Part shown: positions 14,245-27,560 of the stretch, in pieces
How the letters are laid out: each line of letters opens with the position of its first letter
Position numbering within the stretch: the stretch's first letter is position 1
DNA from: Rhyacichthys aspro
Taxonomy: Eukaryota; Chordata; Actinopteri; Gobiiformes; Rhyacichthyidae
Length of the DNA: 64,000 nt
Direction: 5' to 3'
Assembly: GCA_036850595.1 (NCBI GenBank)
Contig: CM072158.1
Coordinates: 9,811,422 to 9,875,421 of the forward strand
Program-made: the position numbers and the translations under genes
The notes under the pieces: generated by a model
Databases searched by the model: none
What the model saw: the letters and a program-made list of their open reading frames with translations, nothing else
What the model was told of the DNA's origin: nothing

Positions 14245-14279
14245 AGGTCAAAGAGCCTTTGAACTCTGACCTTTGAACT
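14245..14279 (-). promoter_or_regulatory. Triple DR1 nuclear-receptor array plus opposed half-site
   Basis: On the minus strand AGTTCA-A-AGGTCA-G-AGTTCA spans 14279-14260: three half-sites, each separated by one base, giving two overlapping DR1 elements. A further AGGTCA in the opposite orientation lies at 14245-14250. DR1 arrays are bound by HNF4, NR2F and RXR-containing dimers. Confidence 0.55.
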
Positions 14280-17200
14280 TTGGCTCTATGTGACAAAGGA
14301 TCAGAGACAAAGAGAAGGAGAGCAAAAGTTGCACGTCCTGCTCTGCACACAGCGTGCACACAGTTTCCTGAAAGTAAAAAAGAAAACACTTAAATGACAG
14401 TTGTTATGATCTACTGTTGTGCTCAATTACAGCAGCATCAATGTCCAAAAAATACAGAGGATCTGAACCACCCATCAGGAGCCAGATACAACACCCGTAC
14501 ACCAAACAATCAAAACAGAATGCTAATTCTACAGCTTGTACGTGCTGAATAAATAAAAAAGAGAACTGACAAAGTGGCGGGCGGCTCTGGAAAGCTGCGG
14601 AGGGTTGGCAGCTCTCCTGTTTGATTAGCCATTAGCCTCTGGTGATGGGAGTCACAGTCAGAGCGCCACTCCCTTTGATTACAGCAGAGGAGAGAACACC
14701 GGAAAAATACATCTCCCCAGCCAATACATATCACTTCAGGGGGCTGATTTGGCTTGTTGCCTTGTGACTCCCTCTCATGTTGCAATCAGCTGAGCTGTCA
14801 TAGCAGGGAAAAGAAAAAACAATCAAATACAACTATACATAAACATAGTGGAGAGAGGGTGATTTTTCATTTGTGTGGGGGAACATGTCACAGTTAATGA
14901 ATGCACTGTACTGAATGAGTTTACTTTGAGTTAATAGGGATTAATGAGGAAAATTTCACTTAAAGGTTTTCTGTTTATGGATAGGATTAGTTTGTGTCAT
15001 CCTCTACCTGCACTGACAGTGTCAGACACAGTATCAAAACCCATAACCCTGGCTCAGACCCACTGAGTTTTTCTGAGTGGGTTGGGGGGCAGACTGGGGG
15101 ATGGGACATAAAGTCTAGTTTAACATTTTTTGACCAATGACAACACTGAAGGACAACCCCCCTTTTTAATTGATAAATGATGAGGCTACAATTTAACAAG
15201 CCAAGATTAAAGCAACAGAGGCAAAGACCATAAATCAGTCAGACAAGTTTGTGAAGGAGGCAGACCTGAAAGACTCAGTAAAGCCTCTACTCCTTCCTCA
15301 GTAACATTTTTATGATGCCAACAGCTTTGTGTTGACATAACACTTGCACAAGTAAATGGCTGTCAAATTTAAAGTAACCCTTACTTTCTAGAAATTCAGT
15401 AGCTGTGCTTCTGAGTGCTCTTTCTGGTTTAAACGAAGGTCCTTAGGGCATAACTTACATGGATTTTATATTAAAGTAGCATAAATTAAAATAATCTGTC
15501 ATGTGTTATCGTGGCAGATAAAATGCAGCCAGGGGCCCCGTCTCATAAAAGATGCAACAACAGTACAACACCTGACTTAAATCTCAGACCTGATCTAGTC
15601 CGAGATGGGATTTTCTGGCACTTTTTTCCTTCAGTCAGAAACTCCATAAGTGCTGCGCTCAACCCAACAGCTGGCAGTTCATGCCCCCTGCTATTTTCTC
15701 TCCAACACACCCCTAATTTATTTGCAGCTCCCCCTCGGCTGCTTTCATGCTCGACTTGCAGCAGCTTTTGTCCAGTGGCAGAGGAGCTCGTGAGTGAGGG
15801 GGTAGTGTGGGGGGAGTGAGGGGTGATAGGAGCAGCGGTGTTGGGGCCCAGTGGCTCAACGAGCACTGCCGGTTCTGCTCACTATCGTCACATGTTCAGT
15901 CAGCACTTGAGATATCCAGCTACTTTATCTGGAGGCTTTAACAGCTGTCAATAAATTCAAGTGGTGGTTTCCCCTCAGGGTTTACATCCGGCCTATCCCT
16001 CTCGTGTTTATGTGGGACTGCACACGTAAAACTCTTCATTTGCCTCAACATCTGGATTGAATACATCTCCTTACAGACTCAAAGGAGTTTAACAAATGTC
16101 TAATTGTTTCTGGGCTTCTGTTTCATTTGCATGTATTACCCCTTTTAGATTCAGTCGGTGCAACTTACAGTGTTTGTTTGTGTGTGACATGTAGCCCTGG
16201 GGCTACAGCATGGGCCAGCCACTCTCTAAACCCCTGAAGCACTGTCGCTAACGTTAAACATGGAAAACATGACTCAAAACACGATCCTGAAAAACAGATG
16301 CACTCACTTCAAATGCAATGTGAAAAGTTGACACCACTCAAATGAAAATGCTTGTTTTGGGTAAAGACTGAAGCTTAAAACACTTTAATAATTAATAAAA
16401 CAAAAGACCTCATATGACAGCAGCATTACTTTTGTAAATCTAGCATATACCAGAAGTCTCTGAACAAGAAACAATCCTGATGGTGGCCACATCAGCTCCT
16501 GTATGGCTAACCCTTAAAAAGACAAGCAGTTTTACTGCCGTGTGCACATAATAGAATGTGCAATGTTACTGTTTAGCTTCACCTTTTAGTAGCTGTAGTG
16601 CTTCCTTGGTACCCCAACAAAGGGGTAACTAAAAAGACATGGTACTGCACACATGGAATGTCCAATGGAAACACCTTTAGAAGTGTGCTGTATTGCTCTG
16701 TGCCATACTTCGTGGAAATGCTGTTTAATACACCTTTCTTTTCACAAAGGCTGCTTTAATTGAAATATGTGCTTTAGATATTTCAGTCTATCACAGTAAA
16801 ATAAAGTAAAATTCAAATTCAAATAAATTTCTGCAAATGGAGAGAGGCAATTGTAAAAAGGTACATGGGGTAACTTTGATGAATATAGATCCTTATAACA
16901 AAATGAGAAAGGGATTTACACTGGGGAACTCTTAAAAGCACACAAGAGGCGTGGGGTTCAAGGGTGCTAGACACAGGAAATGGCTGGGCGTTTGTTAGCC
17001 CCTTGTATTAGAGTCAAACGAGATCATAAAAATGCCAATCTTAACAGTCGGCGGCAGGATGTGTGGCTGTTAACACAGAGCAGGCAGGTACACACCACAC
17101 ACACAGATGTACGACACAGGCCGCATGTAAAAAAGGCTGCTGCATCTAACTTTCTAATCATCAGGGCCCCCCTCTGCAGCAGTCCAGCCACGTGCTCAGT

Positions 17201-18308
17201 CCCTTTTGCATCGGAGTTAATTCTGCTATTGACAGTCAGCTCTGCATACTAAGCTGCAGCGGTGGAAATCGATTAGTGTGCAGAAGACGTAGCCGCGGTA
17301 ATGACGTTAGGGCTCAATCAGCTAATTATGAAGCACGTGACGGCTGTGTGCTGTTGTGTGGATAGGTTTAGGCGTGAGCACACAACAGCTACATGGCAAA
17401 CATAACATGCGCAGATACAAAGCAAACATATGTAGAGATGCAAGTGTTGACGCATGCATGTAAACATCCCATGTGTCTGAGGCAACAATAAGCAGTTTTA
17501 CCATCTGATAATTACCTCTCGTCTTGCAATTTTAAGCCTAACAGTACCATAACCATAGCCACAATAGTCTGATAATTAACATGGCTAATTTAATCTCATT
17601 TCATACCGTCTTCCAATGTCAGACAACCTCAGTTATGAAATGACAAGTCTAACCCCATCTAAACTTCAGTTAAGCATTGACGTCCAGCCTCCCACACAAA
17701 AACACCATAAAATAAATGAATAAAGTTATTTCCCTACTGCCTCCTAATTACTCCCTCACTGTACACTATTACTGCATCTCCATCAGTCTCTGTACCAGTT
17801 TGTCTCAGCCAGTCTGTACATCGTGAGTACTTTTTAAGCCAATCAGCCAGGCGTTCCTGCTCCTTAATGAGCTCTCGGTGGAGGTGGCATGACTACAGCG
17901 ACAAGTGCCCACCACTTTCCCAAAATCAGCATCCAGCTGCTAGTCTCTAATTGTGAAGTAAGTGGCAAATCACTGGAATACGTCAAACGGGTTTTACAAG
18001 TGTACTCAGACACACACAGAAAATAAATTGTTGTGTTAAGGGAATTTGATGAAATATAAGGAACTATATAACTGATTGGACTACTACCAATGATTGCCTT
18101 GACAGTGAGCTTGTTATCACTTTGTACTGCTGCATGGAGCTAATGCCATCCAGCAATAATCCATATGCATAACCATATTCATTTAAAGTCTTCACTTTGT
18201 AAAAACAAAAATACAAATTCAAACATATACATGATGTGAGATAATTAAATTAGTTTCTCTTCCCCGCTTCATTAAGGCCTTATTGTTTCATCTCAACCCA
18301 CTGCACTG

Positions 18309-18322
18309 GTCACCATAGCAAC
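18309..18322 (+). promoter_or_regulatory. RFX X-box
   Basis: GTCACC-AT-AGCAAC fits the palindromic RFX consensus (GTNRCC, short spacer, RGYAAC) at every defined position. RFX factors act on ciliary and other promoters and enhancers. No ciliary gene is visible nearby, so an enhancer role is more likely. Confidence 0.5.
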
Positions 18323-18373
18323 ACAGTCATAATTTATCATAACCAAGTGGCTAATATGCCTATAAGCGCTGCG

Positions 18374-18386
18374 TGATCTTTGACCT
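18374..18386 (-). promoter_or_regulatory. DR1-type nuclear-receptor site (one variant base)
   Basis: On the minus strand AGGTCA-A-AGATCA is a one-base-spaced direct repeat with a single departure from the ideal half-site, inside the 18.2-18.7 kb enhancer-like block. Confidence 0.4.
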
Positions 18387-18670
18387 CACACTCATGGCTG
18401 AAACACTTAATATTCCCAGCCCATTGTCTGGTAATTCTCCTGCTCCACACACACGGCTCTTGTTAAACGCATGTAATTGCCTAATTCAACATGCATTAGA
18501 AATGTAGTGTTTAAGTAATCATCTGCGATAAGATTGGGATAACATTTCAATTACCTTGTCGGTGCATTATCTGTGCAGCAGTGTACATAACAATTAAATA
18601 ATCAGCGCAGCTTGACAGCAACAGCTGCTTTGTGTACACTGCAAGTATTCTCATATTCATAAAACTCACT

Positions 18671-20689
18671 TTTCGCCAATGCACTTTGGCATGTTTTCTT
18701 TACATGTGGAAATAGAAGTGACAGGAATGCAGTAGGAATTGTTAAAACTGTCAGTCAAAGAACGGGAATGTGCTGCGTATGCTCGAGGCTGTGGTTAACA
18801 CTGAACCAATTAGGCACAAACAACACAGGCCTCTTTAATAAATGTTTCAAATATGCATATGTTGAAGAGTCTAGATTTGAAATTCTGCTTTTTTTCCTCT
18901 ACATCTTTGCTCAAGCTGCTCCTGTGACTCAAAGAACCAGCAACAGATGTTTCATGTTAAGAGAGGTTGCCCTCAAATAAGCTTGGGTTGCCACTTCCAC
19001 TTCTTCCTTTACCAGGCGACACTGTAAAAATGTGAGGAATGTGGGCTGGTAACGTCCTTATACAGTGTCTCCAGGCTGTTCAGGTGCATTAATCCACATG
19101 TGTGTGTGTGTTGGCCACTAAAGCCCAGTATCTACCAGATGCTACTGTCATTCACTGGTTTTATTTCCAACCGGAGGCGAGCCACCTGGAGAGGCAGATA
19201 TCAACAGTGCATTCAGATAAAGGCACCTTTTACACGCACTATTTCTATGTGTTGAAAGGGACATTATTCTGACACACTTTTGTTTCCTGAAAACCATAAC
19301 GGACATGTCTACCCCAGATACAACCCTGATCAAGTCTAAGCCTAAGACAAATAAGCATGCTGTTGTTCTAATATTATGGTTAATTTTGTTTTCAAATTAA
19401 TGTTTTAATGAATTATCTTCTGGGAGTTTGTGTCACTAAAGACATCAAAAGCTATAAATGGATTTGCATACCAAACCAAAAACAAATAAGCAATGAAAGG
19501 GATTCTAGTGATGACAGAAAAATGATTAAAAAGCATCATCAATACATTAATTCGCTGTAATTAAGGCAACGTAAAAAAGGACATACCAGAGATGGAAATA
19601 AATTTTTCTCCTCATGAGATATTCATTACATTTTTATACATCATGAATTAGAATAAAATATTGTTGCGATGCTAATTCTGGAATATATTACTTGTCCTTT
19701 GAAAACAAGAGCTTAATGAATAATTTGCACAAAATGTTCAGCATTACAATGAACAAATATCATAAGTGTAAAACTCATTTAGTGAACTGTCATTTTCACT
19801 GTGGCAAAAAAGAAAAAAGACAAACAAAAAACGGAGATACGCAGCAGTTAGTTGGTCAAACCACATACTTATATTTAGACCAGGGAAGCCACACAGTCTT
19901 GTTTCTCAACCGTCTTTTTTTGGTTTCTTTACACGCTGTATGGAAACAACAGTGCACTTCAATCAATCGCTGTGCCGTCTACTTCAGGGCCTTATATCAA
20001 CCTCCCTCTCACCTACACCTAGTTTTGTTCTTTCACCTTAAAAGACCCTCGCTTGCCTCACTGCACCTCCGCTTTGTGCCTCCTTCATGTGCTTTTGTCT
20101 AACTTCCTTCACAAGATGTCATCCCTGCCCTCAGGTCTTCATTCTCCTCGCTCTCACCGGGCTTTAGCCCCCTGATATTCCTCATGATATTCCTCTTCAT
20201 CTGCAGCTGCGTCTGAATCGAGCTGAGCGCTTCTGCCCCCGGATCACGTGAAGAAAGCAAAAAAAAACCAACAAAAAAACAAGCCAAAGTGTAATATTCC
20301 AAAGCTACGGCCCCTGAGGGTTCATCACAGACCAGACAGCAAAGGGCCGTAGCTTTAAAACCCACTGTTCATGAGGCTTTTGGTTAACCCTAGTGAACAG
20401 AAGGCAGTGCTGTAGGGAGCTGTATGAAATAGTTACACTCACTTTTATCAGATTCCAGTTTCTTCTTAACTTTTTAGAGGCCACAATTCCCTTTAAATTC
20501 CTCATTCTCAATACTCATGTCCTGCTAAAACACAAAAAACACCTTTTTTTTTTACCCATTTTGTTGAATCAGAGGGTACAGCGTCCTCTTAAGACTTAAC
20601 TCCGGTACGTGATGACTTTCAAAGCGGATGAGAGATGGAAGCGGACGGGGAAAGATGGGGGAGGAAAGGGAGGAATGCACATCCAGTGA
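18671..20689. other. Intergenic DNA, no gene recognised
   Basis: AT-rich sequence with a short (TG)n at 19099-19111 and an octamer at 19462-19469. The 136-codon frame ending near 20102 has no recognisable domain and low-complexity character, and is taken as chance. Confidence 0.7.
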
Positions 20690-20910
20690 TCCCATGATTT
20701 GCACGCAGACAAGCCCTCTATGGCTCTTTTCAGCGGGGGCACAATGAGCACTCTATCGAGGAGCTAACCAGCCATGTCAAGCTATTGCCCGTTTGATTAA
20801 AGGCCAAGAAAGAGGGGCTTTATCTGCTAATGATTCGGGGGAGAACAAAACTTATTCTGTGGTTTATTAGTACCAAAGGGCGGGGAGACTATTTCGAGCT
20901 GATTTTGTTA
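20690..20910. promoter_or_regulatory. Candidate conserved non-coding element
   Basis: A compact high-complexity block between a purine-rich stretch and a (TTA)/poly-T stretch. It includes a TTTGATTAAAGG word suited to TCF/LEF-like binding and GCTAATGATTCG. No frame. Called on texture only. Confidence 0.3.
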
Positions 20911-23900
20911 TTATTATTTTTTTTTGTCGAGCATAAAAAGAAAACGTCAATGTTTAAGCTGTTTTGCGGCGGAAGGATACGGCGGTTTATCTAGTGAGAG
21001 GTCAGTGAGCCCAAGAAAAGTCGATATGTGATACAGAGATGTGTGGAGGAATCTAGGCACACTGCAGATTGCTGTTCCAAACCTGAGGACACGCTCTTGT
21101 CTGTGATCAAACCAAGACAAAAAAAAAAAAAAAATGGCTGATTGTTATTTCCTCAAGAACGTGTGCTCAAAAAGAAACTTTCTGCTTAGTTTTAGGGCAG
21201 CTGTTGGAACAGGAAGTGGTTTCAAGGGAGATTTAAGGTATATTTTTCCAAGATAGACAAATGCAAAAGGTGTTATTTTAATGTAATATACCCTGCTGAA
21301 AACTTTTGACGTAAAGAAGAAAAACATAACCATAATCTCATCATCTCAACACCTTCTCAGTTAATTCTGTCAGATCCAGCCTTTTATCTTGACATTAGCC
21401 TCTCACATTATGTCACACAGGACATAAACATTTGGATTTCAGGCCTAATTAATTGTGAGTTCATAGATTCTAATGGGACTCTCAATTAGCTCTTGATCGA
21501 GATAAGTGCAGTGTAAAGGTCAAACACACACTGGCCTCACTTGAGACATCCATAATTAGTCGTCTGGAGCAAGAGTCGTTTGTCTCATTCGGCGCAAAGT
21601 TATGTGATATGTGCTGTTTGTGAAGTCTCAGCAAAAGGCAGGAAATAAACACACGCGAGAGCAGAAGGCGATATGCACAGATGCTTTTTAACACCCAATT
21701 GCCAGAGCTTTTAGACGACCTTTCTTCGTGCCGCTCTTAACATAATGAGGTCCTTTGCTCTTCAGTCACACCGTGCAGTCGCTTCTCTTCATTTGTCAAA
21801 GACCAAAATGTCATCTTCCCTTTGCGTAATGCACAGTTACCAACCTTCAGTGCCACAGTGTCTCCCACACACTCCTCCTCACTGTTATGTGGTTTCCGAA
21901 CAGGCTTCTGTCATTTTACAAAACCGTTTAAACTTGTATGAAATAAGAAGACAACATATAGGTTACTAACAGCCACTTCTCTGTCAACGTTTTTAGAGAA
22001 ATGACCTTAACACAACTCTATTTTGTTTGTGCACATCACATCAGTGTGAACGCATAAAATAACATTTTCCCATACTGCATGTATCAGTGACAATGCCAAG
22101 GGAGTCCTAAAAACAAAATCACTTTTCAGAGATCCTGTTGTGATGGCCATCGCAGATGTATAAACACTGCACAGACGTCTCACTGAGTGCTAAATCTTGA
22201 GAAGTCACAGAAAGTAATGATAAAACATCTGAACTCAAAGTTTTACTGGGAAAGTTTAATCTGCAAGTTTAGAAAGTGGAGATTAAAGTATCATTAGAGC
22301 ATCATTAGGAAAAGGGGTAATTTTTCTCTCCAGAGTCTGTTTAATGAAGATATGGCCCTGAAACAGATTTGTACAGCAATTTTTAAGATATATATTAAGA
22401 AAAATAGCAAAGGGAGAGGTTAGAGCACTCATCCTAAACGGTCTCAAACCGAGCCAAGTGTAATATACTGCTTATTTTTTATAGAAAAATGTGTTCCTAT
22501 GTCCATATTAAGGAGTAATGAACTACACTTTTTATGGTGAATTAGTTCAAGTGAACATAAATTATATGATGTACAATGATTATGATGAGATCTATTTTTA
22601 ACAGCAACAAACCAGTGTAACTAGACCGTATATGTAATTCAATAAGGCATCGGAGCATTTAGCCAAAGGGTGAAACATTAAATAAACCAGCTATAATGTC
22701 CCTCGGTGTATTCATTGACTACTGTCATTGAAAAGGAGCTCACTTTTCTTCATAACATGCTTGAGTGCTTTCGGGGGGCCATGTGGTCCTGCAGCTCTGG
22801 CTAGTGGCTGTATCTTTTGAATGAAGCCATAGGGTGCTATATTTTACAAGCTGTGCCACTGGAAAAGGGTTTTTGTGAAGAACAGACCAGAGCATTTGCA
22901 TTTGAAACAGCCGTGCCCTGCCCCTTTTCTGCCTCTCCGCCTGCTTCCCTGGCCCGCGGCTAATGCTCTCTTTTCCGTCCGGAGCGGGCCTGTGCACCTG
23001 TGGATTACAGACTCAAATGAACCAGACTCATGGCCCAGCTGCAGATTGGAGCGCTCAACGTAGTTTGGTTTAGCAAAGCCAGCAGTCTGGATGCTGTAGC
23101 TGTAATAATGCACATCGAGCTACATTTACATGTTATTTGTTGTTAACTATCAACTAAAATGGTCCACATTACAATAGATTTTACTTAAAGGGGTTTCCAT
23201 ATGTAAAGGTGATCTTTAAATCCTTGTCTATTTTGTACATAACATATTTAAGTCCAGATTGTTAAATGACTGACTACAAACTAAGTAATAAATCTGTTTC
23301 CATTTTGATCATTTGCAGTTTGACAGCCAAATCTTAAGTGTTTAAAGCCTGGGTGAAATTTATCAAGGCCATTACCACCATCTCTCTTCAGTACGTTCTG
23401 TCAAAACAACCGCATTTGTTTAAGTGGAAATGGTCTGCGAAGCTGGTGGTGGAACTTCTTCTTATTGCTGTGGGTAATTCATCTCAGGGGGCGAGTGCGC
23501 TGTGCCAGTTGTCTGTGTGCCAGGCAGACTGCCACTAAGGGCACTTAACCATTTAGGGCATTGGTGTAGCACTTGTACAAGGCCTCTCATCCATACATCT
23601 TGGCAATTGCTGCAGTTTAATGAAGCCAAAACACAAAAGCTGTTTTCTCCTTCAGTCTATTTAAGGAGACAAGACGATTCTCAAAAACAGCCTTGTCATT
23701 TCACATTTTTGTAAATTGATTGGTGACTAAAAGGCTATTTAATTAATTCACAGCTTTTTCTTTTTTCCCCATTAATTGTACCTGGCTTTTATGGCTTCAA
23801 GAAGTCGCAGTAGAGTTCACTTAGGGGCAGTCTGTTTGTTTCCTGATAATGAAATATGCCTGTTATGCTCTTACTCAATGTTCTGTTTACCGCTGAGTGT

Positions 23901-26900
23901 TGAAAATGAATGTTACAGTTGGCTGTTAAAGTAAAGCCGGGCCAGATGTCAAATAATTTACAAGAGTCAACGCAGCTTTTGATGTGGAGTCATGGAAGGT
24001 CAATTAGTTTCCATGTATGGCATGATCATTGACTTGTGGTTTCCTGTAACACGCCTGTTTAAAACATGAAACATTCACAGTCTGATAAAAATAGTCTGCA
24101 CCATAGCACTATAATGATTCTGAGCAGACACACTCACATTGTACTTTGTCTTTTCCTGACACGCTATTGGCAAAACACAGCGTTTCTACATTTCAGACAG
24201 TCAATATCTGAGGGCTTACACTCTCTGTAACAGTGGTGCATGTCTGGATTGATAAATGCTACTTTTGATAGCGAGGCCTAGCCTTACAGGGCGCACAGCC
24301 CTGAGGGAAGTTAGGACACTGAGGGTGAGACCAGGCTCTGGCACCACTTTGTAATAATTCTTTTTTTTGGCTTCCTGTTAAATGTTGTACTCAGGCCAAT
24401 AAAATTAGAACAAACTGCTGATGAACATGGCAACTGATTACCAAAAATGATATGTTTCATATAAAATTAGTCAAAATTAAGTTCTGGGAATGTAGTTCAA
24501 CCATAGTATAAACCATACTTTGGTAAAGTTGTGGCACCATCAGTACAGGAGGGTTTCATAGTGCACTTCACTGCATGTCAATATACATTTAACGCTCCAA
24601 TAACAACATAAAAACCTGTCTACTTGTTCTTCTATTAGTGAAAGTAACACTGAACAAATTTACCGCCTTTAGCTCTGAGATTAGTGTTAAATCAGTGCAA
24701 TCCCACAGTAATCTCCCTCCCTCTAGTCCTTCTTATTACAATATACAACAGTGAGATGATTCCCAGTTTAAATTTGCATGTTTCATGTTTTAAACATGTT
24801 GTGCATTTAAAATCTATACTCTACATTTTTTGACAACATAAAGCCTCAAAATTCTGAGTGATGGGGCAAGCTACCATCTCATGAGAACATGTATCTCACC
24901 AAAGCTTGTCACAAAAACACAACTCCTTACATTTAACACTGAGACTAGCAGCATGTTTGGAGAATTTCTTTTGGTAGTGTATAATCATCTAGTGCTTTTC
25001 TAAGACTGTCCTCCTTAACAAAGAGTCAAATTCAAGATAAAGATGACGGCTACAGTTTCTTATCCTCACGGCGGCTGAAACCTAAACGACGCAAGACAAG
25101 TCAAGTGGACAAGCCAACTACCTTGACTGCACGTTATCTTTACCTTCTTTTTTCTCTGGTGTCATTTTAGGAACACTTATCCAAAGAGCCAGGAGTGTAA
25201 TGGCACTATACTTTAAGCTGCCATCAGTCAACAGGTCTTAATCTGTTGAGTCCTGCTCTGTTTTCCACTGGGACTAAAGGCCTATTAGATTTCACTGATT
25301 TGAGCTCTCATAGTAACAGCGATACCAACTGGCCAAGTGGGATTTCCAAAAAAACACCTTCTCTTGCTAACACATTAGAGCTGAGAGGTCTTTAACTGTA
25401 CATTCCCAGACACACATGCCACTGCACAGATATACATTTAAATTTACTGGGAACACAAACTCCTGATGTTGATACACACTCGGCACCAAAAGGAACCCAA
25501 TGCTGAACAGCTGGACCAATGGTTTTTCGGTGTGTTATACAGGCTCTAAAGTCAGACTGTGGGATTATTGGGGCTTTAATGATCTTTGCACTGTGGCCTT
25601 AGAGAGTGTAGATGAAGTGTAGCTTTCATTGCGGTCATGCGTGAAAAGCCGTCGCTTCTGATCTAAATGATGGTCTGATGTGTATCGGCTTACACTTCCT
25701 GCCTTCAGCCGTGGCAGCCATCCAACCCCCCAAACCTAATCCCCGAACCCGAAAAGCCTCACCCCGTCCCTTTAGGGAAGGTCACAGGTCAGGAATCATT
25801 CATTCAGCATACAAATATGTTTTAATCTCTGTTTTACCAGCAAATCTATTTGACAAAAGATAGTGTCAGATGGAAGGGAATGTGATTTTTGTGGAACTTG
25901 ATGAAGAGGTTTTAATTGTATATTTTATTAGAAAATGAAACTAATTTGTTGGGTTTCTGAATGCATGTCTTATTTGCATCCCTCAACCACTGGCCTGTCA
26001 CAGAGGGCCATTAAAAAGAATGCAGCCCTGTCAGCAGGACAATGAGGGCCAGAGTCCATTTATCTCCATACGTCAACACGGCTGGTAGAGTCCAAGCTTT
26101 AACTCACATTCTGGTCACTTTAAAAGGACTGCTCCACTAGACACACGTTAATGGCCGACTGATGGACGTTCAAAGGCAGGTGCTGTTTTTGTTTTATAAC
26201 GCTTCAGGCAAAGTGTTAAAACCCACATCTCTAGACTTGAAACTGCAGAAGCTTTGTGGTTAGGAATCAGATGACTTATTGAACATGACCAAAAAATACC
26301 GGACTAAATTGTTCACAAAAGATTTTTTTTTGTTTTATTTTTGAGTTTTTTTTACATGATGCCAAAACACAAACAGGCTGGTATGGAGAACCCTGTAGTC
26401 AGTCTGCCAGGCCAGTCATTACAGTCATTACACACGAGTAGAGAGGTAAAGCCAGAAGTCCATCCTCAAAGCAAGCAACATTTTAAACCTTGTGCATTAA
26501 ACAGCATTAATGCATTATCTGTGGCACAAAACAAGTATTTTGCTGCTGTAGTTTTACTTCCAGTTTGACACCAGTGGCCAATACCTGCTGTCTAGTCTGA
26601 GAAGAGCTATTTGGCCATTTTTTTACAACAATGCTGCATTTACAGTGGCATACATGGGAACATACAGGGTGCCAGATTCAAAGGTTTGGTGTAAAAGAAC
26701 GGCTAAAAAGCAACCAATTCTTTTGTTTTGGGCGAAAGATTGTGTAAACAGTCTCTAACACTGTCTGTAATGCATTTTTATCTGGGTCTGCCTCAGCTTT
26801 AAAGGATGCAGTAGAAGTAATAAGCTCCGCCTACCCGACATTAGCTTAAACTAAAAATGAAAAGTACTCACTACTTTCTCCAAGTCACCATTGGTTCGGT

Positions 26901-27169
26901 TATGTAAGTTATATACATTTTCTGTGTTTAAAAAAAAAAAAATCATATTTAGAAAATGGCAGTTGTTACTTAATGTTAGTGGGAAGGATTACTGTCTGTT
27001 CAATAACTGAATATATGTAAATTACTTATAATTATAGGTCAAAAATGTAATGCTGCTATAAATGTGCAGCCTTTTCTAATTCTAAACTAAAACAGCGACT
27101 ACCTGGACTGACAGACTTGGTGACTTCAGACGATCCGATTGCATATTACAATCATCACAGTTACGCAAC
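20911..27169. other. Intergenic DNA, no gene recognised
   Basis: Mostly AT-rich, single-copy-looking DNA with a 16-A homopolymer at 21119-21134. Octamers lie at 22894-22901, 24772-24779 and 25972-25979, a DR1 at 25779-25791, and dispersed-repeat fragments at 24854-24868 and 26393-26416. A more GC-rich, enhancer-like patch occurs at about 22880-23110. No frame resembles a protein family. Confidence 0.65.
25779..25791 (+). promoter_or_regulatory. DR1 nuclear-receptor site (ideal half-sites)
   Basis: AGGTCA-C-AGGTCA is a perfect repeat of the canonical half-site with one-base spacing, the best-matching DR1 in the window. It lies in a locally C-rich patch (25690-25790). Confidence 0.55.
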
Positions 27170-27560
27170 GTGTTAAAACTCAATCCAAGATGAAACGGGC
27201 GAAACTGGCAAGACAATTTGCTAACAAAGACCTGGGGAGACTAACAGACACTGATTTACAACAGAGAGAACAATTAGTGTTGAAAAGGCTCCAATTAAAA
27301 TGACTCCCTTTGATCAGCTGAGGGAACGGGGCTCCACCAAAGCACACCATCTGCGATAGTGCAGTCAGATCAATCTGAAATGAAATAATTATGGCAAATT
27401 AATGGGTGTAAAAGTCACCAATTGATACGCTGGGGATGATTTCATATGTCTAATTGGGAGTGGGAGGAGGATGTGCCTGACTGGGATGAGACAGTTACGG
27501 GATTAGGGAGATGACTGACAAAGGGAGAAATTGCTGGGTTTAACCAAAGTGGGGGAAAAA
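27170..27560. promoter_or_regulatory. Candidate conserved non-coding element
   Basis: Repeat-free, high-complexity sequence with several homeodomain cores (AATAATTATGG, AAATTAATGG, CTAATTGG, CCAATTGATAC). No convincing frame on either strand. Called on texture only. Confidence 0.33.

Larger units (their letters stand above)
12311..18239. other. Intergenic DNA with nuclear-receptor and CTCF-like sites
   Basis: No gene was recognised. The longest frames (102 and 107 codons near 15.5-15.9 kb, on opposite strands) lie over each other and look like chance. The stretch holds DR1 sites at 12492-12504 and 14260-14279, a CTCF-like core at 13429-13440 and a GT microsatellite at 13585-13607. A smaller enhancer-like block is at 17230-17350, with CGATTAG, TGACGTTAG and CACGTG. 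Confidence 0.65.
18240..18670. promoter_or_regulatory. Candidate conserved non-coding element with RFX and DR1 sites
   Basis: High-complexity block with many TAAT/ATTA cores, no simple repeats and no convincing frame. It contains an X-box (18309-18322) and a DR1-type element (18374-18386) within 80 bp of each other. The texture suggests an enhancer; conservation has not been tested. Confidence 0.4.

Noticed and set aside
15680..15692. CTCF-like GCCCCCTGCT word
   Set aside because: Several core positions differ from the consensus, so it is weaker than the two candidates kept.
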